From Acidobacteriaceae bacterium (lineage in GTDB: Bacteria; Acidobacteriota; Terriglobia; Terriglobales; Acidobacteriaceae): a stretch of DNA of 64,000 bases. The position numbers and the translations under genes were made by a program. The stretch's first letter is position 1. The number at the start of each line of letters is the position of its first letter. Positions 50,032 through 58,509 of the stretch are shown piece by piece. The stretch is from assembly GCA_035944135.1 (NCBI GenBank), contig DASZBM010000010.1, positions 248,001 through 312,000 of the forward strand, given 5' to 3'. The notes beneath the pieces were generated by a model. That model did no database searches. It saw only the letters and a program-made list of their open reading frames with translations, and was not told the DNA's origin.

Positions 50032-50784
50032 ATGCTGATTCCTTCAATTGATCTTATGGGCGGCAAGATCGTCCAGCTTGTCCAAGGCGAAAAGCTCAAG
50101 CTCAGCTTCGACGATTTTGATTACTGGATTGAGCGGTTCTCGAAGTATCCGCTGGTGCAGCTCATCGATCTTGACGCGGCCATGAGGCAGGGCGATAACC
50201 GCGACTTGATCACGATGATCTGCAAGCGCATTCCGTGCCAGGTCGGCGGGGGTATTCGCACGGCTGCGGACGGCAAGCGGTTGCTGGATGCGGGAGCGAA
50301 GCGGGTCATCTATGGGTCGTCACTGTTTGGTGAGGAACCCGCCCGCGACGCGAATGCGCTGGAGTTCGCGGATGGCGCCGAGGAGTTTGCGCTGATTACG
50401 CCGCGCAAGCACCGGCTGATCCGGCTGGAGTTTGCAGCGGACCTGAAGAAGCAACTTGGCGAGGATGCGCTGTGCTTCTCTGTCGACACAAAGGATGGCC
50501 GTGTAGCAGTGCGCGGGTGGAAAGATTCCGTGGACCTGACGCCGGAGGAGGCGATTACGTGGCTCGAGGATTATTGCGGCGCTTTCCTCTACACGCACGT
50601 GGACACGGAGGGCACGATGCAGGGATTCCCGATGCACGTTGCAGCGACGCTGCGCTCGACGACGGCGAAGCAATTGATCGTCGCGGGCGGCATCAAGGAG
50701 CGTAAAGAGATTGACGAGCTCGACGCAATGGGCGTCGATGCTGTCGCGGGAATGGCCGTGTATTCGGGCGCGATCGAGGCGTAG
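50032..50784 (+). CDS. hisA: Phosphoribosylformimino-5-aminoimidazole carboxamide ribotide isomerase
   Basis: 250-residue TIM barrel starting MLIPSIDLMGGKIVQLVQGE, with Asp7 as the likely catalytic base, the second acid in THVDTEGTMQGFPMHV, and phosphate loops CQVGGGIRTAADGKRLLDAG and LIVAGGIKERKEIDELDAMG. It is somewhat divergent from enteric HisA in its middle part (ITPRKHRLIRLEFAADLKKQ), but the motifs are intact. Last gene of the his operon, ending directly against the convergent VWA gene. Confidence 0.92.
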   Translation: MLIPSIDLMGGKIVQLVQGEKLKLSFDDFDYWIERFSKYPLVQLIDLDAAMRQGDNRDLITMICKRIPCQVGGGIRTAADGKRLLDAGAKRVIYGSSLFGEEPARDANALEFADGAEEFALITPRKHRLIRLEFAADLKKQLGEDALCFSVDTKDGRVAVRGWKDSVDLTPEEAITWLEDYCGAFLYTHVDTEGTMQGFPMHVAATLRSTTAKQLIVAGGIKERKEIDELDAMGVDAVAGMAVYSGAIEA

Positions 50785-51861
50785 CTACTCGATGTTGCCG
50801 GCGTTGTCGCTGTCGTTCGGGACAGCGTAGTAGCCTTTGCGGGCCTGGACTTTGAAGCCCTTGCCGCAGTCGAGCTCGATCTTGCGGTAGGTGCCGTCCG
50901 CGTTCTTGTTTGTCGGCGTGTAGCTCAGCAGGTATTGCGTGCGGAGCTCGTCTTGGATCTGGTCGAAGGCGTCCTCGAGCTTGCGTCCGTTGTTGCCGAC
51001 GTTGATAACGCGGCCGCCGGTCGCTTCAGCGAGCGCGCCCATCGCGCTGGAGCCCATATACATCTCGCCGGCCATGAGGTACTGCTGGCGGTCGGCGATG
51101 AGGATCGGGTAGACGATGACGTTGGCCTTCTGCGCGGCTTCGATGGCGTCCTTGATCTTCAGCTGCGAGCCTTCGTCCTGACCGTCGGTGAGGATGATGA
51201 CGACCTTGCGGCCGGTCTGGGATTGCAGCTTGTCATGCGCGGCAAGGTACACGGCGTCATAGAGCAGGGTTCCGCGAGGATTGCTGGTTGGGAATGGGCC
51301 GCCGCCGATGCCGGGCACGCCAGCCGAGGAGCTGGCAGTGTTGATGCTGGCCTTGTTGATGGCGCGGGCGAGCTCGCGAGGCGAGTTGGTGAAGTCGGAG
51401 AGCAGGTCGACGTTGACGTCAAAGGAGATGAGGAAGGCCTCGTCCTTGGGCGTGAGGACCTCGCGGAGGAAGCGAGAGCCGGAGTCCTGTTCAAGCGGGA
51501 GGACGTTGGTCTGGCTGCCGCTGGTGTCGAGCAGGATGCCGATGGTCAGGGGAAGGTTCTTCTCCTGCGTCATGCGCTTGATGACCTGCGGGTCATGGTT
51601 CTCGGCCACCTGGCAATCGCCCTTGCGCAGGCTGGTCACGAAGCCGTTCTTGTCGCGCACGGAAAAGTAAACGTTGACCAGGTTGACGTTGACCTTCAGG
51701 GTCTCAGCGGTGTCTATGGGCTCGGAAGCGGCAGCGGGGGCGTGGCTGGGCGGCGGCGGCGCATCGGGGCTGGGGGCGTCCTGGGCACAGAGGCGCACGG
51801 CCGGCCACACGAGAAGCACGACAATCAGGACTGCAAAGCGGCGCAGGGACACGGGGGGCAT
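50785..51861 (-). CDS. Secreted VWA-domain protein (acidobacterial VWFA-related type)
   Basis: 358 residues. A signal peptide (RRFAVLIVVLLVWPAVRLCAQ) and a Pro/Ala linker lead to an Ig-like strand (VNLVNVYFSVRDKNGFVTSL) and a von Willebrand A domain with the MIDAS motif TIGILLDTSGSQ (DxSxS), VVIILTDGQDEGS and LLYDAVYLAA. The C-terminus YLLSYTPTNKNADGTYRKIE is a hallmark of the VWFA-related acidobacterial group, which is expanded in this phylum. Likely periplasmic or cell-surface metal-dependent adhesion. I prefer ATG 51861 with AAGGTG before it to the ATG 13 codons upstream. Confidence 0.88.
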   Translation of the reverse strand: MPPVSLRRFAVLIVVLLVWPAVRLCAQDAPSPDAPPPPSHAPAAASEPIDTAETLKVNVNLVNVYFSVRDKNGFVTSLRKGDCQVAENHDPQVIKRMTQEKNLPLTIGILLDTSGSQTNVLPLEQDSGSRFLREVLTPKDEAFLISFDVNVDLLSDFTNSPRELARAINKASINTASSSAGVPGIGGGPFPTSNPRGTLLYDAVYLAAHDKLQSQTGRKVVIILTDGQDEGSQLKIKDAIEAAQKANVIVYPILIADRQQYLMAGEMYMGSSAMGALAEATGGRVINVGNNGRKLEDAFDQIQDELRTQYLLSYTPTNKNADGTYRKIELDCGKGFKVQARKGYYAVPNDSDNAGNIE

Positions 51862-52097
51862 ACACCTTATTAGACGCCTATCTTTGGCGTTCGGCGACAT
51901 GGCTCTTGCCGCCGTCGGGTAGTCTTGCTAACCGGGCGCAACAGACGGGGTTACCGGCGCGTCTGACAAACAGGAGACGGCTGCAGCCAAACGGCCCGGC
52001 TGATAGTCTCAATAGGCAGCACTCGCCCGCATTGAAAGCCGGTTTGCCGCCGGGTGACGTGTGTTGAAGGGTGTTCGGAGAAGGGAAGAGCGACAGG

Positions 52098-53540
52098 ATG
52101 GTGTTTGGACGACAGAGTATCGGGGCGGTTGTGCTGGCGGTGGCGCTGGCTGGGGCAGCCCCCGCGGGCGGCGGGCAGCAGACGTCGCAGCAGAACACCA
52201 GCCAGACAGCTCAGCAGAATATGCCGAATGCGCCGACGCCGGGGATTCCAAATGCGCCCGCGCCGCAGACGCTGCCGCAACTGAACACGATTACGCCGCC
52301 GGCGCCGATGGCTCCGGAGCCGCCTGCCGCGCAGACCAACCCGGACGCAGCCGATAACGGTGGAATCACGCCGACGAACAAGCTGCCGTCCACTGCGGCG
52401 CCTTCGCCGGGCCAGCAGGAGCAGGCGCCAATGATTCCCGCGGCCGGCCAGGCAGCGCAGGCGGCGTACACGCTTGGTGTGGTTCACGTCGATTTCGTGC
52501 AGATTCCGTTCACAGTGAAAGATTCGAAGAACCAGTTCGTCCCGGACCTGAGCTGGCGTGACGTGCGCGTGTATGAGAACAATGTTCGTCAGCACATCCA
52601 GTACTGGAGTCCCGACCCATTCCCGCTGTCGGTGGCATTCGTCATCGACCAGAGCGTGTCGCAGGACACGATGGACAAGATCAATGCCTCGCTGAGCGCG
52701 CTGCAAGGGGCGTTTGCGCCGTATGACGAGGTGGCTGTCTATACCTACAACAACGGCGTGAAGGAGCAGACGACCTTCACGGCCGCGCAGAGCAACCGGC
52801 TGGGCGTGGCGCTGGAGCGCTCCAAGAGCGCGGGACGTCAGTCGGCCGGCTTCATTGACGGGCCGTTGTCGCAGACGACGATTAAGAACAATCAGCCCGT
52901 TGATCCGAACACGCAGCCCATCCGCAACCAGAGCAGCATCTACCAGACGCCGGAGAAGGAGTTTCATCCGCTGTTCGACGCCATGTTCACAGCGGCGCAG
53001 TCGCTCGCGAAAGTAGACATTAAGCGGCGGCGGGTGCTGTACGTGATCTCCGATGGCAAAGAGTACGGCTCGACGGTGAAGGAGAAGGAGCTGATCCGGT
53101 ATCTCCAGACGAACAATATCTCGGTGTACGCCACGATCGTCGGCAACTCCGCGCTGCCCGGGATGGGCTTCCTGGATCGCATCCATCTGCCGATGACGAT
53201 GCGTGATGATGCGCTTCCACGCATCGCTACAGTTACGGGTGGCCAATGCGATCCGGAGTGGCGGCCGCGCGGCATCGAGAACAGCTTTGCGGACATCACG
53301 AAGACTGTGCGCACGCTGTACACGGTGGGTTACTACACGCATGAGAACCCGCTGGATGGCCGATTCCGCCATGTCGAGGTTCGCGTGATGCGGCCGAACC
53401 TCACGGTGATTTCGCCGGATGGCTATTATCCAAGGCCGCGCAACGTGCACCAGGCGCAGCCGGTCGCGGGAACAGACCAGACCCCGCACTCTGATAACCA
53501 GCCGGTGACGCCGGCCAGCCCACCCGCCACGCAGCCGTGA
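52098..53540 (+). CDS. Second secreted VWA-domain protein (acidobacterial VWFA-related type)
   Basis: 480 residues. After the signal peptide (SIGAVVLAVALAGAAPAGG) comes a long Gln/Pro/Ala-rich linker to about residue 120, then VHVDFVQIPFTVKDSKNQFV and a VWA domain with PLSVAFVIDQSVSQDTMDKI (DxSxS), RVLYVISDGKEYGST and YTVGYYTHENPLDGRFRHVE. It shares the domain order of the divergent neighbour at 50785 but is longer and diverged, indicating an old duplication. Start chosen at ATG 52098. Its stop overlaps the EamA gene start. Confidence 0.88.
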   Translation: MVFGRQSIGAVVLAVALAGAAPAGGGQQTSQQNTSQTAQQNMPNAPTPGIPNAPAPQTLPQLNTITPPAPMAPEPPAAQTNPDAADNGGITPTNKLPSTAAPSPGQQEQAPMIPAAGQAAQAAYTLGVVHVDFVQIPFTVKDSKNQFVPDLSWRDVRVYENNVRQHIQYWSPDPFPLSVAFVIDQSVSQDTMDKINASLSALQGAFAPYDEVAVYTYNNGVKEQTTFTAAQSNRLGVALERSKSAGRQSAGFIDGPLSQTTIKNNQPVDPNTQPIRNQSSIYQTPEKEFHPLFDAMFTAAQSLAKVDIKRRRVLYVISDGKEYGSTVKEKELIRYLQTNNISVYATIVGNSALPGMGFLDRIHLPMTMRDDALPRIATVTGGQCDPEWRPRGIENSFADITKTVRTLYTVGYYTHENPLDGRFRHVEVRVMRPNLTVISPDGYYPRPRNVHQAQPVAGTDQTPHSDNQPVTPASPPATQP

Positions 53541-54478
53541 CCGCTGTGGTCGCGATGGCGCCGGCGCTGTCGGCCAACATCCTGCTTGCACTCGCCGCCG
53601 CCGCCTCATGGGGCGGCGGTGATTTCTCCGGCGGCATGGGCGTGAAGGCCGCGGGCGGCTCGACCGCCGGGGCGCTGCGTGTGGTGCTGATTGCGCATGC
53701 GTCGAGCCTCGCTGTACTCCTGATCGTCCTTGGCGTGCAGCGCGCGCCGTTTCCGCATGGAGCCCCGCTGGCGTGGGGCATTGCCGCGGGCGTGACTGCG
53801 GGGATCTCGCTCACGGCGTTCTACATTGCGCTGGCGCGCGGGGCGATGGGCGGATCGGCGGCGCTCAGCGGTTTGCTGGCGGCGGCGATTCCGGCGGCCG
53901 TCTCGAGTGTGCTGGAAGGTGTGCCGGCGCCGCTGCGGATTGTCGGATTTGTCCTGGCCCTGGCTGCGATCTGGCTGATTGCGGCGGGACCTTCACCGGA
54001 GTCTGACCACGCGGTGGATGGCTCGGCGCCCAGTGAGAGTTCGCGCACGACGCTGGTGCTGGCGCTGATCGGCGGAATTGGGTTCGGGATTTACTTCGTG
54101 GCGCTGCGGCTGGCGAACCCGCTCGGCGTGCTGGAGCCGATGGCGGTCGCGCGATCGGCGAGCCTCGTCACGTGTGCGCTGCTGCTGGTTCTTGTGAGTG
54201 TTCGCTCAAATCGCGCTGCGGTTCGCGAAGCACCCGCGAAGCTGAGTCGCATGGTGGTGGTGTGGGCGCTCGGCGTGGCGCTACTCGACACCGGCGGCAA
54301 CCTGCTGTTCATCGCAGCAACGCGCAGCGGGAGGCTCGATATTGCAGCGGTGCTCGCGTCGTTGTATCCCGCGGGGACGATCCTGCTCGCCGCGTGGCAT
54401 CTGCATGAGCGGCCGACGCGTCGACAACTTACCGGGATGGCGATTGCTGCGGCGGCTGTGGTGATGATTACGATTTAG
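53537..54478 (+). CDS. EamA/DMT-family transporter
   Basis: 313 residues with ten predicted spans in two EamA halves: ILLALAAAASWGGGDFSGG starts the first and TLVLALIGGIGFGIYFVALR the second; GMAIAAAAVVMITI ends the protein. Small-molecule export or import, substrate unknown. GTG start at 53537 overlaps the stop of the VWA gene (GTGA), so it is translated with it. It meets the convergent ppk2 with only 3 bp between stops. Confidence 0.88.
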   Translation: MTAVVAMAPALSANILLALAAAASWGGGDFSGGMGVKAAGGSTAGALRVVLIAHASSLAVLLIVLGVQRAPFPHGAPLAWGIAAGVTAGISLTAFYIALARGAMGGSAALSGLLAAAIPAAVSSVLEGVPAPLRIVGFVLALAAIWLIAAGPSPESDHAVDGSAPSESSRTTLVLALIGGIGFGIYFVALRLANPLGVLEPMAVARSASLVTCALLLVLVSVRSNRAAVREAPAKLSRMVVVWALGVALLDTGGNLLFIAATRSGRLDIAAVLASLYPAGTILLAAWHLHERPTRRQLTGMAIAAAAVVMITI

Positions 54479-54481
54479 CCG

Positions 54482-55381
54482 CTACTTCCGTCCTGACGGA
54501 ATCTCATTCGCGCTGACCACGCCGGGGTTCACCTTCTTCTCGACCTCTTTCGCAGCTTCTGCGGCGGTCTCCTCTTCTAGCCTGATGCCGGTCGGGTCGA
54601 AGGTTGGCTCCGGATACTTCAGCTTCATGCGTTCCATCGCTTCAACGAGGACGCTCGAGATGACGACGTTGCGGTAGGCTTTGTGGTCCGAGGGGACGAC
54701 GAACCATGGCGCGTGCTTCTTGCTGGTGTTGCGAAGGATGTCTTCGTACGCGCGCATGTAGTCCGGCCAGAAGGGGCGCTCTTCAAAGTCCGCGGGTGAG
54801 AACTTCCAGTGCTTCTTCTTCTCGTCGATGCGCTCCTGCAGGCGGCGGGTCTGCTCGTCGCGAGAGATGTGCAGGAAGAATTTCAGGATCACGACGTCGT
54901 TGTCCGAGAGCATGCGCTCCCAGTCGTTGATCTCGTCCAGATGGCGCGCCGCCTCCTTCGCGCTCATGTGCCCATGCACGAACGGCGACAGCACATCCTC
55001 ATAGTGCGACCGGTTGAAGATGACGATCATGCCCTTCGGCGGAACCTCCGCATGACAGCGCCAAAGGAAGTCGTGCCGCTGCTCCAGCTGAGTAGGAACT
55101 TTGAAGGAGGCAACGTTGCAGCCCTGTGGGTTGACGCCGGCGAAGATGTGCCGAATCGCACCATCCTTGCCCGCCGTGTCCATGCCCTGCAGCACAATGA
55201 GCAGCCCCTTCGATTGCGAGGCGTAGAAGAGCTCCTGCAACTCGTCGAGTTTCCTGGTGTGCGCGAGGGTCGCGGTATCCATCGCAGCTTTGTCAGAGAA
55301 GCCGCCCATATCATCCGTTGGCAACTGGGAGAGCCGGACCTTAGTGTGCGGTTTCACCAGATAGGGCGATTTCAGCTTCAT
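54482..55381 (-). CDS. ppk2: Polyphosphate kinase 2 family protein
   Basis: 299 residues. Walker A is GMDTAGKDG (66-74), Walker B and lid region are MIVIFNRSHYEDVLSPFV and FFLHISRDEQTRRLQERIDE, then HWKFSPADFEERPFWPDYM and APWFVVPSDHKAYRNVVISS. These are PPK2 signatures, enzymes moving phosphate between polyphosphate and nucleotides; class I to III cannot be told from sequence alone here. The C-terminal tail is rich in Glu and Ala. Follows tatA on the same strand after two hairpins. Confidence 0.93.
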   Translation of the reverse strand: MKLKSPYLVKPHTKVRLSQLPTDDMGGFSDKAAMDTATLAHTRKLDELQELFYASQSKGLLIVLQGMDTAGKDGAIRHIFAGVNPQGCNVASFKVPTQLEQRHDFLWRCHAEVPPKGMIVIFNRSHYEDVLSPFVHGHMSAKEAARHLDEINDWERMLSDNDVVILKFFLHISRDEQTRRLQERIDEKKKHWKFSPADFEERPFWPDYMRAYEDILRNTSKKHAPWFVVPSDHKAYRNVVISSVLVEAMERMKLKYPEPTFDPTGIRLEEETAAEAAKEVEKKVNPGVVSANEIPSGRK

Positions 55382-55406
55382 TGGCGGCGACCCTCCTAAA
55401 TACGAA

Positions 55407-55434
55407 GACGACGGCTGCGTCGCAGACCGTCGTC
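55407..55434 (-). terminator. Hairpin between tatA and ppk2, probable terminator
   Basis: Outer stem GACGACGG/CCGTCGTC with an inner CTGCG/CGCAG stem. Read on the minus strand it is followed by TTCGTATTT. It separates tatA from ppk2. Confidence 0.65.
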
Positions 55435-55440
55435 CTTATT

Positions 55441-55461
55441 GATGCGAGAAATTCTCGCATC
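55441..55461. other. Perfect 10-bp inverted repeat downstream of tatA
   Basis: GATGCGAGAA-A-TTCTCGCATC, a 21-bp palindrome 15 bp after the tatA stop and directly next to the hairpin at 55407. With almost no loop it is better suited to a protein-binding site or cruciform than to an RNA hairpin. Confidence 0.5.
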
Positions 55462-55476
55462 ATGAAATCTGATCGT

Positions 55477-55713
55477 CTAGACCGAAGTGGGTGGCTTCGG
55501 CGCCTCATCTGCCTTCGGGGTCACCGTGTGTGCAGTCTCGCCCGGCTTGGTGTTCGAGTTCGGCTCGTCGGTAATGCCTTTCATGCCGTCCTTGAAGCCG
55601 CGAAGACCTTCGCCCAACCCCTTGCCGAGCTCAGGCAGCTTCTTGCCGCCGAACAGGAGGACCGCGACGACCGCGATGATGATGAGGTGTGATGGTTGGA
55701 ATAGATCGCCCAT
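55477..55713 (-). CDS. tatA: Sec-independent translocase protein TatA/E
   Basis: 78 residues. One short N-terminal span (SHLIIIAVVAVLLFGGKKLP) with the FGGKKLPELGKGLGEGLRGF hinge and amphipathic helix of TatA, then an acidic/Pro-rich tail (DEPNSNTKPGETAHTVTPKA). It forms the Tat pore that exports folded proteins, for example the RRDLLK-tagged GH28 enzyme of this window. GGGAG precedes the ATG. tatB and tatC are not adjacent. Confidence 0.94.
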   Translation of the reverse strand: MGDLFQPSHLIIIAVVAVLLFGGKKLPELGKGLGEGLRGFKDGMKGITDEPNSNTKPGETAHTVTPKADEAPKPPTSV

Positions 55714-55905
55714 GGATGCTCCCTGCTGGCGCCCTCACCTTGCGGAGGACACACGTTCTATTGTCGCACGTTCCGAAGAGTCTGAAGGCGCAAAGCATCG
55801 CCGGAGACAGGCTTCCGCTTTGCCGGTATATCCTTGAGAACGACGCACCGTTTCCGGCGCGCACTTAGGGTAACCACGCGCGCACAAGCGCCCCAAGCGA
55901 GGAAG

Positions 55906-56778
55906 ATGCTTTTCACGAATCTGACGTCTGTTTCTTTTCCCCGGCGGATCGCCGGACGCTTTGCCAGCTTCGCTCTCATGGCGCTTCTCGCCGGCACACT
56001 TGCTTCCGCTCAGAGTTCCGACCCTGCCCAGCAGAGCAACCCGGCTCCGGGCACTGCTCCGATGCAGCAGCCCTCCAGTTCAAGCTCCAGCCAGTCGACT
56101 AGCTCCAGCGGCAGCCAGTCGGCCGGACAGGCTGCTCCCGGCACCGTTCCGATGAAGAGCAACCAGGCGGCCGCTGAACTCGCCCCGGGCAAGGGACCGA
56201 GCTATCAGAACCACTGGGATCTCTATGGCGGCCTTGCTTTCGCAAACGGACAGGCCGGCCAGAACCTGCCCAAGCGCTTCAACATGGGCGGCGGCGAAGG
56301 GCAGTTTACGTACTGGCTGACGCACAAGTTCGGCGTTGCCGCGGATTACCGCTTTGGTGCGGGCACCACGCCTGTGCTTCCAGTCGGCTCGGCCTACGGC
56401 CTTAATCGAGTGCTGGTCATGAACCACATCTTCGCCGGTGGCGTGCAATATCGTGGGCCGCGCAACCGCTATGTTGCCATCAATTATCACGGCTTCGTCG
56501 GGGGCGACTACGGCATTTTCGACCACGCAGTTCAAAATTACCCGGGCGGCAGCCCGGTGGCCGCATGCCCGATACAACAGCCCAACCAGAACTACAATCT
56601 CGGGCTTTACTGCAACCACGTAGCTCCATGGGGCGCGGTCGGCGGCAGCATCGACTTCAACCAGGGACAGAAGTTCGCCGTCCGCCTGTCCCCGGATCTG
56701 ACGTTCGAGCACTTTGGCACCGAAACGCGCGAGTTCTTCGGGATCTCGCTCGGCCTGCTCTATCGCGGGGCGCGCTAG
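55906..56778 (+). CDS. Outer-membrane beta-barrel-like protein
   Basis: 290 residues. Signal peptide near 12-36 (RFASFALMALLAGTLASAQS), a Ser/Gln/Pro-rich linker (MQQPSSSSSSQSTSSSGSQS), then alternating-strand barrel sequence: HWDLYGGLAFANGQAGQ, EGQFTYWLTHKFGVAADYRF, HIFAGGVQYRGPRNRYVAIN, AVRLSPDLTFEHFGTETREF, ending FFGISLGLLYRGAR. The outline matches the OmpA-like barrel proteins of about eight strands frequent in Acidobacteria. ATG 55906 follows GAGGAAG; the frame is open 24 codons further up. Confidence 0.8.
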   Translation: MLFTNLTSVSFPRRIAGRFASFALMALLAGTLASAQSSDPAQQSNPAPGTAPMQQPSSSSSSQSTSSSGSQSAGQAAPGTVPMKSNQAAAELAPGKGPSYQNHWDLYGGLAFANGQAGQNLPKRFNMGGGEGQFTYWLTHKFGVAADYRFGAGTTPVLPVGSAYGLNRVLVMNHIFAGGVQYRGPRNRYVAINYHGFVGGDYGIFDHAVQNYPGGSPVAACPIQQPNQNYNLGLYCNHVAPWGAVGGSIDFNQGQKFAVRLSPDLTFEHFGTETREFFGISLGLLYRGAR

Positions 56779-56799
56779 CGAGTCGCCTCCAGCCCTGAG

Positions 56800-57492
56800 C
56801 TACTCGTCGGAAGCTTCTCCCTCTTCAATCAACGAACTGACGCCCACAACATCGAACGTCATCGGCTGGCCGCCGGTCTGCTGAATCGTCGCGCGCATTG
56901 GCGTCCGCTGCCACTTCGACACCGCACACGCCGGATGGGGCGCGTCCGGCTGCGGCCACGCGCTTAGCTTCTGCTGCACCACTGCCTTGCGCGCGCCCAA
57001 TTCGGCCACGACCGCAACCAGACCGCCCTTCGCCGTCGTTGCGATCCCGCAGTAGGCGGCGTAGTCGCGAAACCATACGACGTCGGAGACCTGCGAATCG
57101 AAGTCCGGCAGGTGCAGCGCGGTTACGTGTCCAGTCACGCGATCGACCATCAGCCACGGCCCGGGCTGCCACGTCCAGTGCACCGCTTCGCCAGGGAGGC
57201 CGTCGTTCAGGTGCAGAGCGCGTTGCACGACGAAGGTTCTGTCGGTGACTTCGTGGATCGGCCCGACTGTCCACTCGCGCTGCTTGTCGTCGACGACAAG
57301 CGGCCGCACATGCAGGCTGGTGGCATCATCGTCTTTGGTGTCGGGGGTCGCTTCCGGCGGCGTGTAGGGCACCTTGCGTGCGGCACCCAGAGCGACAGTG
57401 TGAACCTTCACCGCGTGGGCAATTGCGGGGCAAAGAACTGCAGCCAACAGCGGGGCAAACAGCGGCACAAGCGCCGGGCGAAACTTCTGCAT
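56800..57492 (-). CDS. Secreted protein of unknown function
   Basis: 230 residues from ATG 57492. Signal peptide FRPALVPLFAPLLAAVLCPA with AHA cleavage. The mature part is beta-rich: VHTVALGAARKVPYTPPEA, LHVRPLVVDDKQREWTVGP, FVVQRALHLNDGLPGEAVHW, TWQPGPWLMVDRVTGHVTAL, and ends in an acidic EEGEASDE. Two lone cysteines. The layout suggests a periplasmic beta-propeller-like or lipid-free binding protein; not recognised. Its gene is convergent with the barrel gene. Confidence 0.7.
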   Translation of the reverse strand: MQKFRPALVPLFAPLLAAVLCPAIAHAVKVHTVALGAARKVPYTPPEATPDTKDDDATSLHVRPLVVDDKQREWTVGPIHEVTDRTFVVQRALHLNDGLPGEAVHWTWQPGPWLMVDRVTGHVTALHLPDFDSQVSDVVWFRDYAAYCGIATTAKGGLVAVVAELGARKAVVQQKLSAWPQPDAPHPACAVSKWQRTPMRATIQQTGGQPMTFDVVGVSSLIEEGEASDE

Positions 57493-57858
57493 GGCGCGAG
57501 CGTAGCAAGAAATCCTCGGGTGCGCGCTCACACGATGGCGGCATCAGCGCACCGCTGATCTCGGCTGCCGCTTCGACTGGATCGGGCCGTTCGATGTGCG
57601 ACCCCTTGCAGTGTGTCGTCTAGCGACTTACCCTACTGGCAGCGGTTTCTCGCGGCGAGGTTGGTGCGAGCTGTCACCCCCGGCGCGCATCCCCCGGCCG
57701 GGCTTCCCTTCAGGGCCATTTTTCGATAGACTTACAAATGGTGTGTCTGTCTTGAGCCTGGCCTCTTGAACGTTCATGGGACGGGACCACCAAGTCAGCA
57801 AAAACCAGTCATTTGGGCGAGGGGCCGCTACGGTAACGGGCCCTTTCGAGGAGAGCGT
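57493..57858. other. Intergenic region upstream of the ribosomal operon
   Basis: A 366-bp gap between the divergent secreted-protein gene and infA. It must contain the promoter of the infA-rplQ operon. An A/T-rich patch near 57717-57745 (TTTTTCGATAGACTTACAAATGG) is the likeliest place, but no consensus pair was clear. An open frame upstream of infA in the same register is not credible as an N-terminal extension. No tRNA or riboswitch seen. Confidence 0.5.
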
Positions 57859-58077
57859 TTGTCGAAGGAAGATGCGATTGAGGTAATGGCAACGGTCGTC
57901 GAGACCTTGCCCAACGCGCTGTTCAAGGTGGAGCTCGAGAACAAGCACCAGGTTCTCGCGCATATCTCCGGGCGCATGCGCAAGAACTTCATCCGCATTC
58001 TCCCCGGCGATCGCGTGGCCATCGAGTTGAGCCCGTATGACCTGAACCGCGGCCGTATCGTCTACCGCTATAGGTAG
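57859..58077 (+). CDS. infA: Translation initiation factor IF-1
   Basis: 72 residues, exactly the usual length, when started at TTG 57859, which has GAGGAG five bases upstream. Sequence: [71 protein letters not shown]. It binds the ribosomal A site during initiation. Use of TTG for this essential gene means reading-frame tools may extend it 31 codons upstream to another TTG. First gene of the rpmJ-rpsM-rpsK-rpsD-rpoA-rplQ cluster. Confidence 0.95.
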   Translation: MSKEDAIEVMATVVETLPNALFKVELENKHQVLAHISGRMRKNFIRILPGDRVAIELSPYDLNRGRIVYRYR

Positions 58078-58085
58078 AGGTCGCA

Positions 58086-58167
58086 AGCTTCTAGCTCTTA
58101 GCTCCTAGCTGCTAGTCAGAAGCGAAAATTCAAAACTGCAACAGCTCCGCATTTAGAGCTAGAAGCT
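58086..58167. repeat. Heptamer tract TAGCTCT-type with inverted arm between infA and rpmJ
   Basis: Units TAGCTCT TAGCTCC TAGCTGC TAGTCAG (58092-58119) keep strict 7-bp spacing. The 13-bp arm AGCTTCTAGCTCT (58086-58098) is repeated inverted as AGAGCTAGAAGCT (58155-58167), just before the rpmJ ribosome-binding site, so an mRNA hairpin of 13 bp with a 56-nt loop is possible. Confidence 0.8.
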
Positions 58168-58175
58168 GAGGAATT

Positions 58176-58289
58176 ATGAAGGTCCGTGCATCCGTAAAGC
58201 CGATCTGCGACAAGTGCAAGGTGATTCACCGTCGCGGTGTCGTTCGCGTGATTTGTGAGAACGCGAAGCATAAGCAGCGCCAGGGCTAG
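58176..58289 (+). CDS. rpmJ: 50S ribosomal protein L36
   Basis: 37 residues starting [20 protein letters not shown]. Zinc ligands Cys11, Cys14, Cys27 and His32 are all present, so this is the zinc-binding version. GAGG lies before the ATG. Too short for length-based ORF finding, but unmistakable by sequence and by its place between infA and rpsM. A heptamer tract begins inside its stop codon region. Confidence 0.97.
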   Translation: MKVRASVKPICDKCKVIHRRGVVRVICENAKHKQRQG

Positions 58290-58343
58290 AGAACAGAAAT
58301 CAGAGAACAGAGAACGTTTGTCGATCTCTGAAACCTGATCTCT
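58288..58343. repeat. Heptamer tract AGAGAAC with inverted arm between rpmJ and rpsM
   Basis: Units AGAGAAC AGAAATC AGAGAAC AGAGAAC (58288-58315), then seven bases, then GATCTCT GAAACCT GATCTCT (58323-58343), which is roughly the inverse complement. Both arms keep 7-bp periodicity. The first unit begins within the rpmJ stop codon. Confidence 0.8.
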
Positions 58344-58509
58344 AACCCGTCCACGCGGCCCCGCCGGGCGAGTTCGCCGAAGTCAAGGCGTGCGATGAAC
58401 CCGGAGGAGGCGGAGATCCTGAGGATTTGCTCAGAGATTTAGGTCAGCCGCTCAACGATAACCTTTGCTCCCCGACAAGATTCCAGGAGCCACAACCGAA
58501 AGGCACACC

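Noticed and set aside
57766-57858. Thirty-one-residue N-terminal extension of IF-1
   Set aside because: IF-1 is 72 residues in other bacteria, the TTG at 57859 has a proper GAGGAG site, and the extension has no family similarity.
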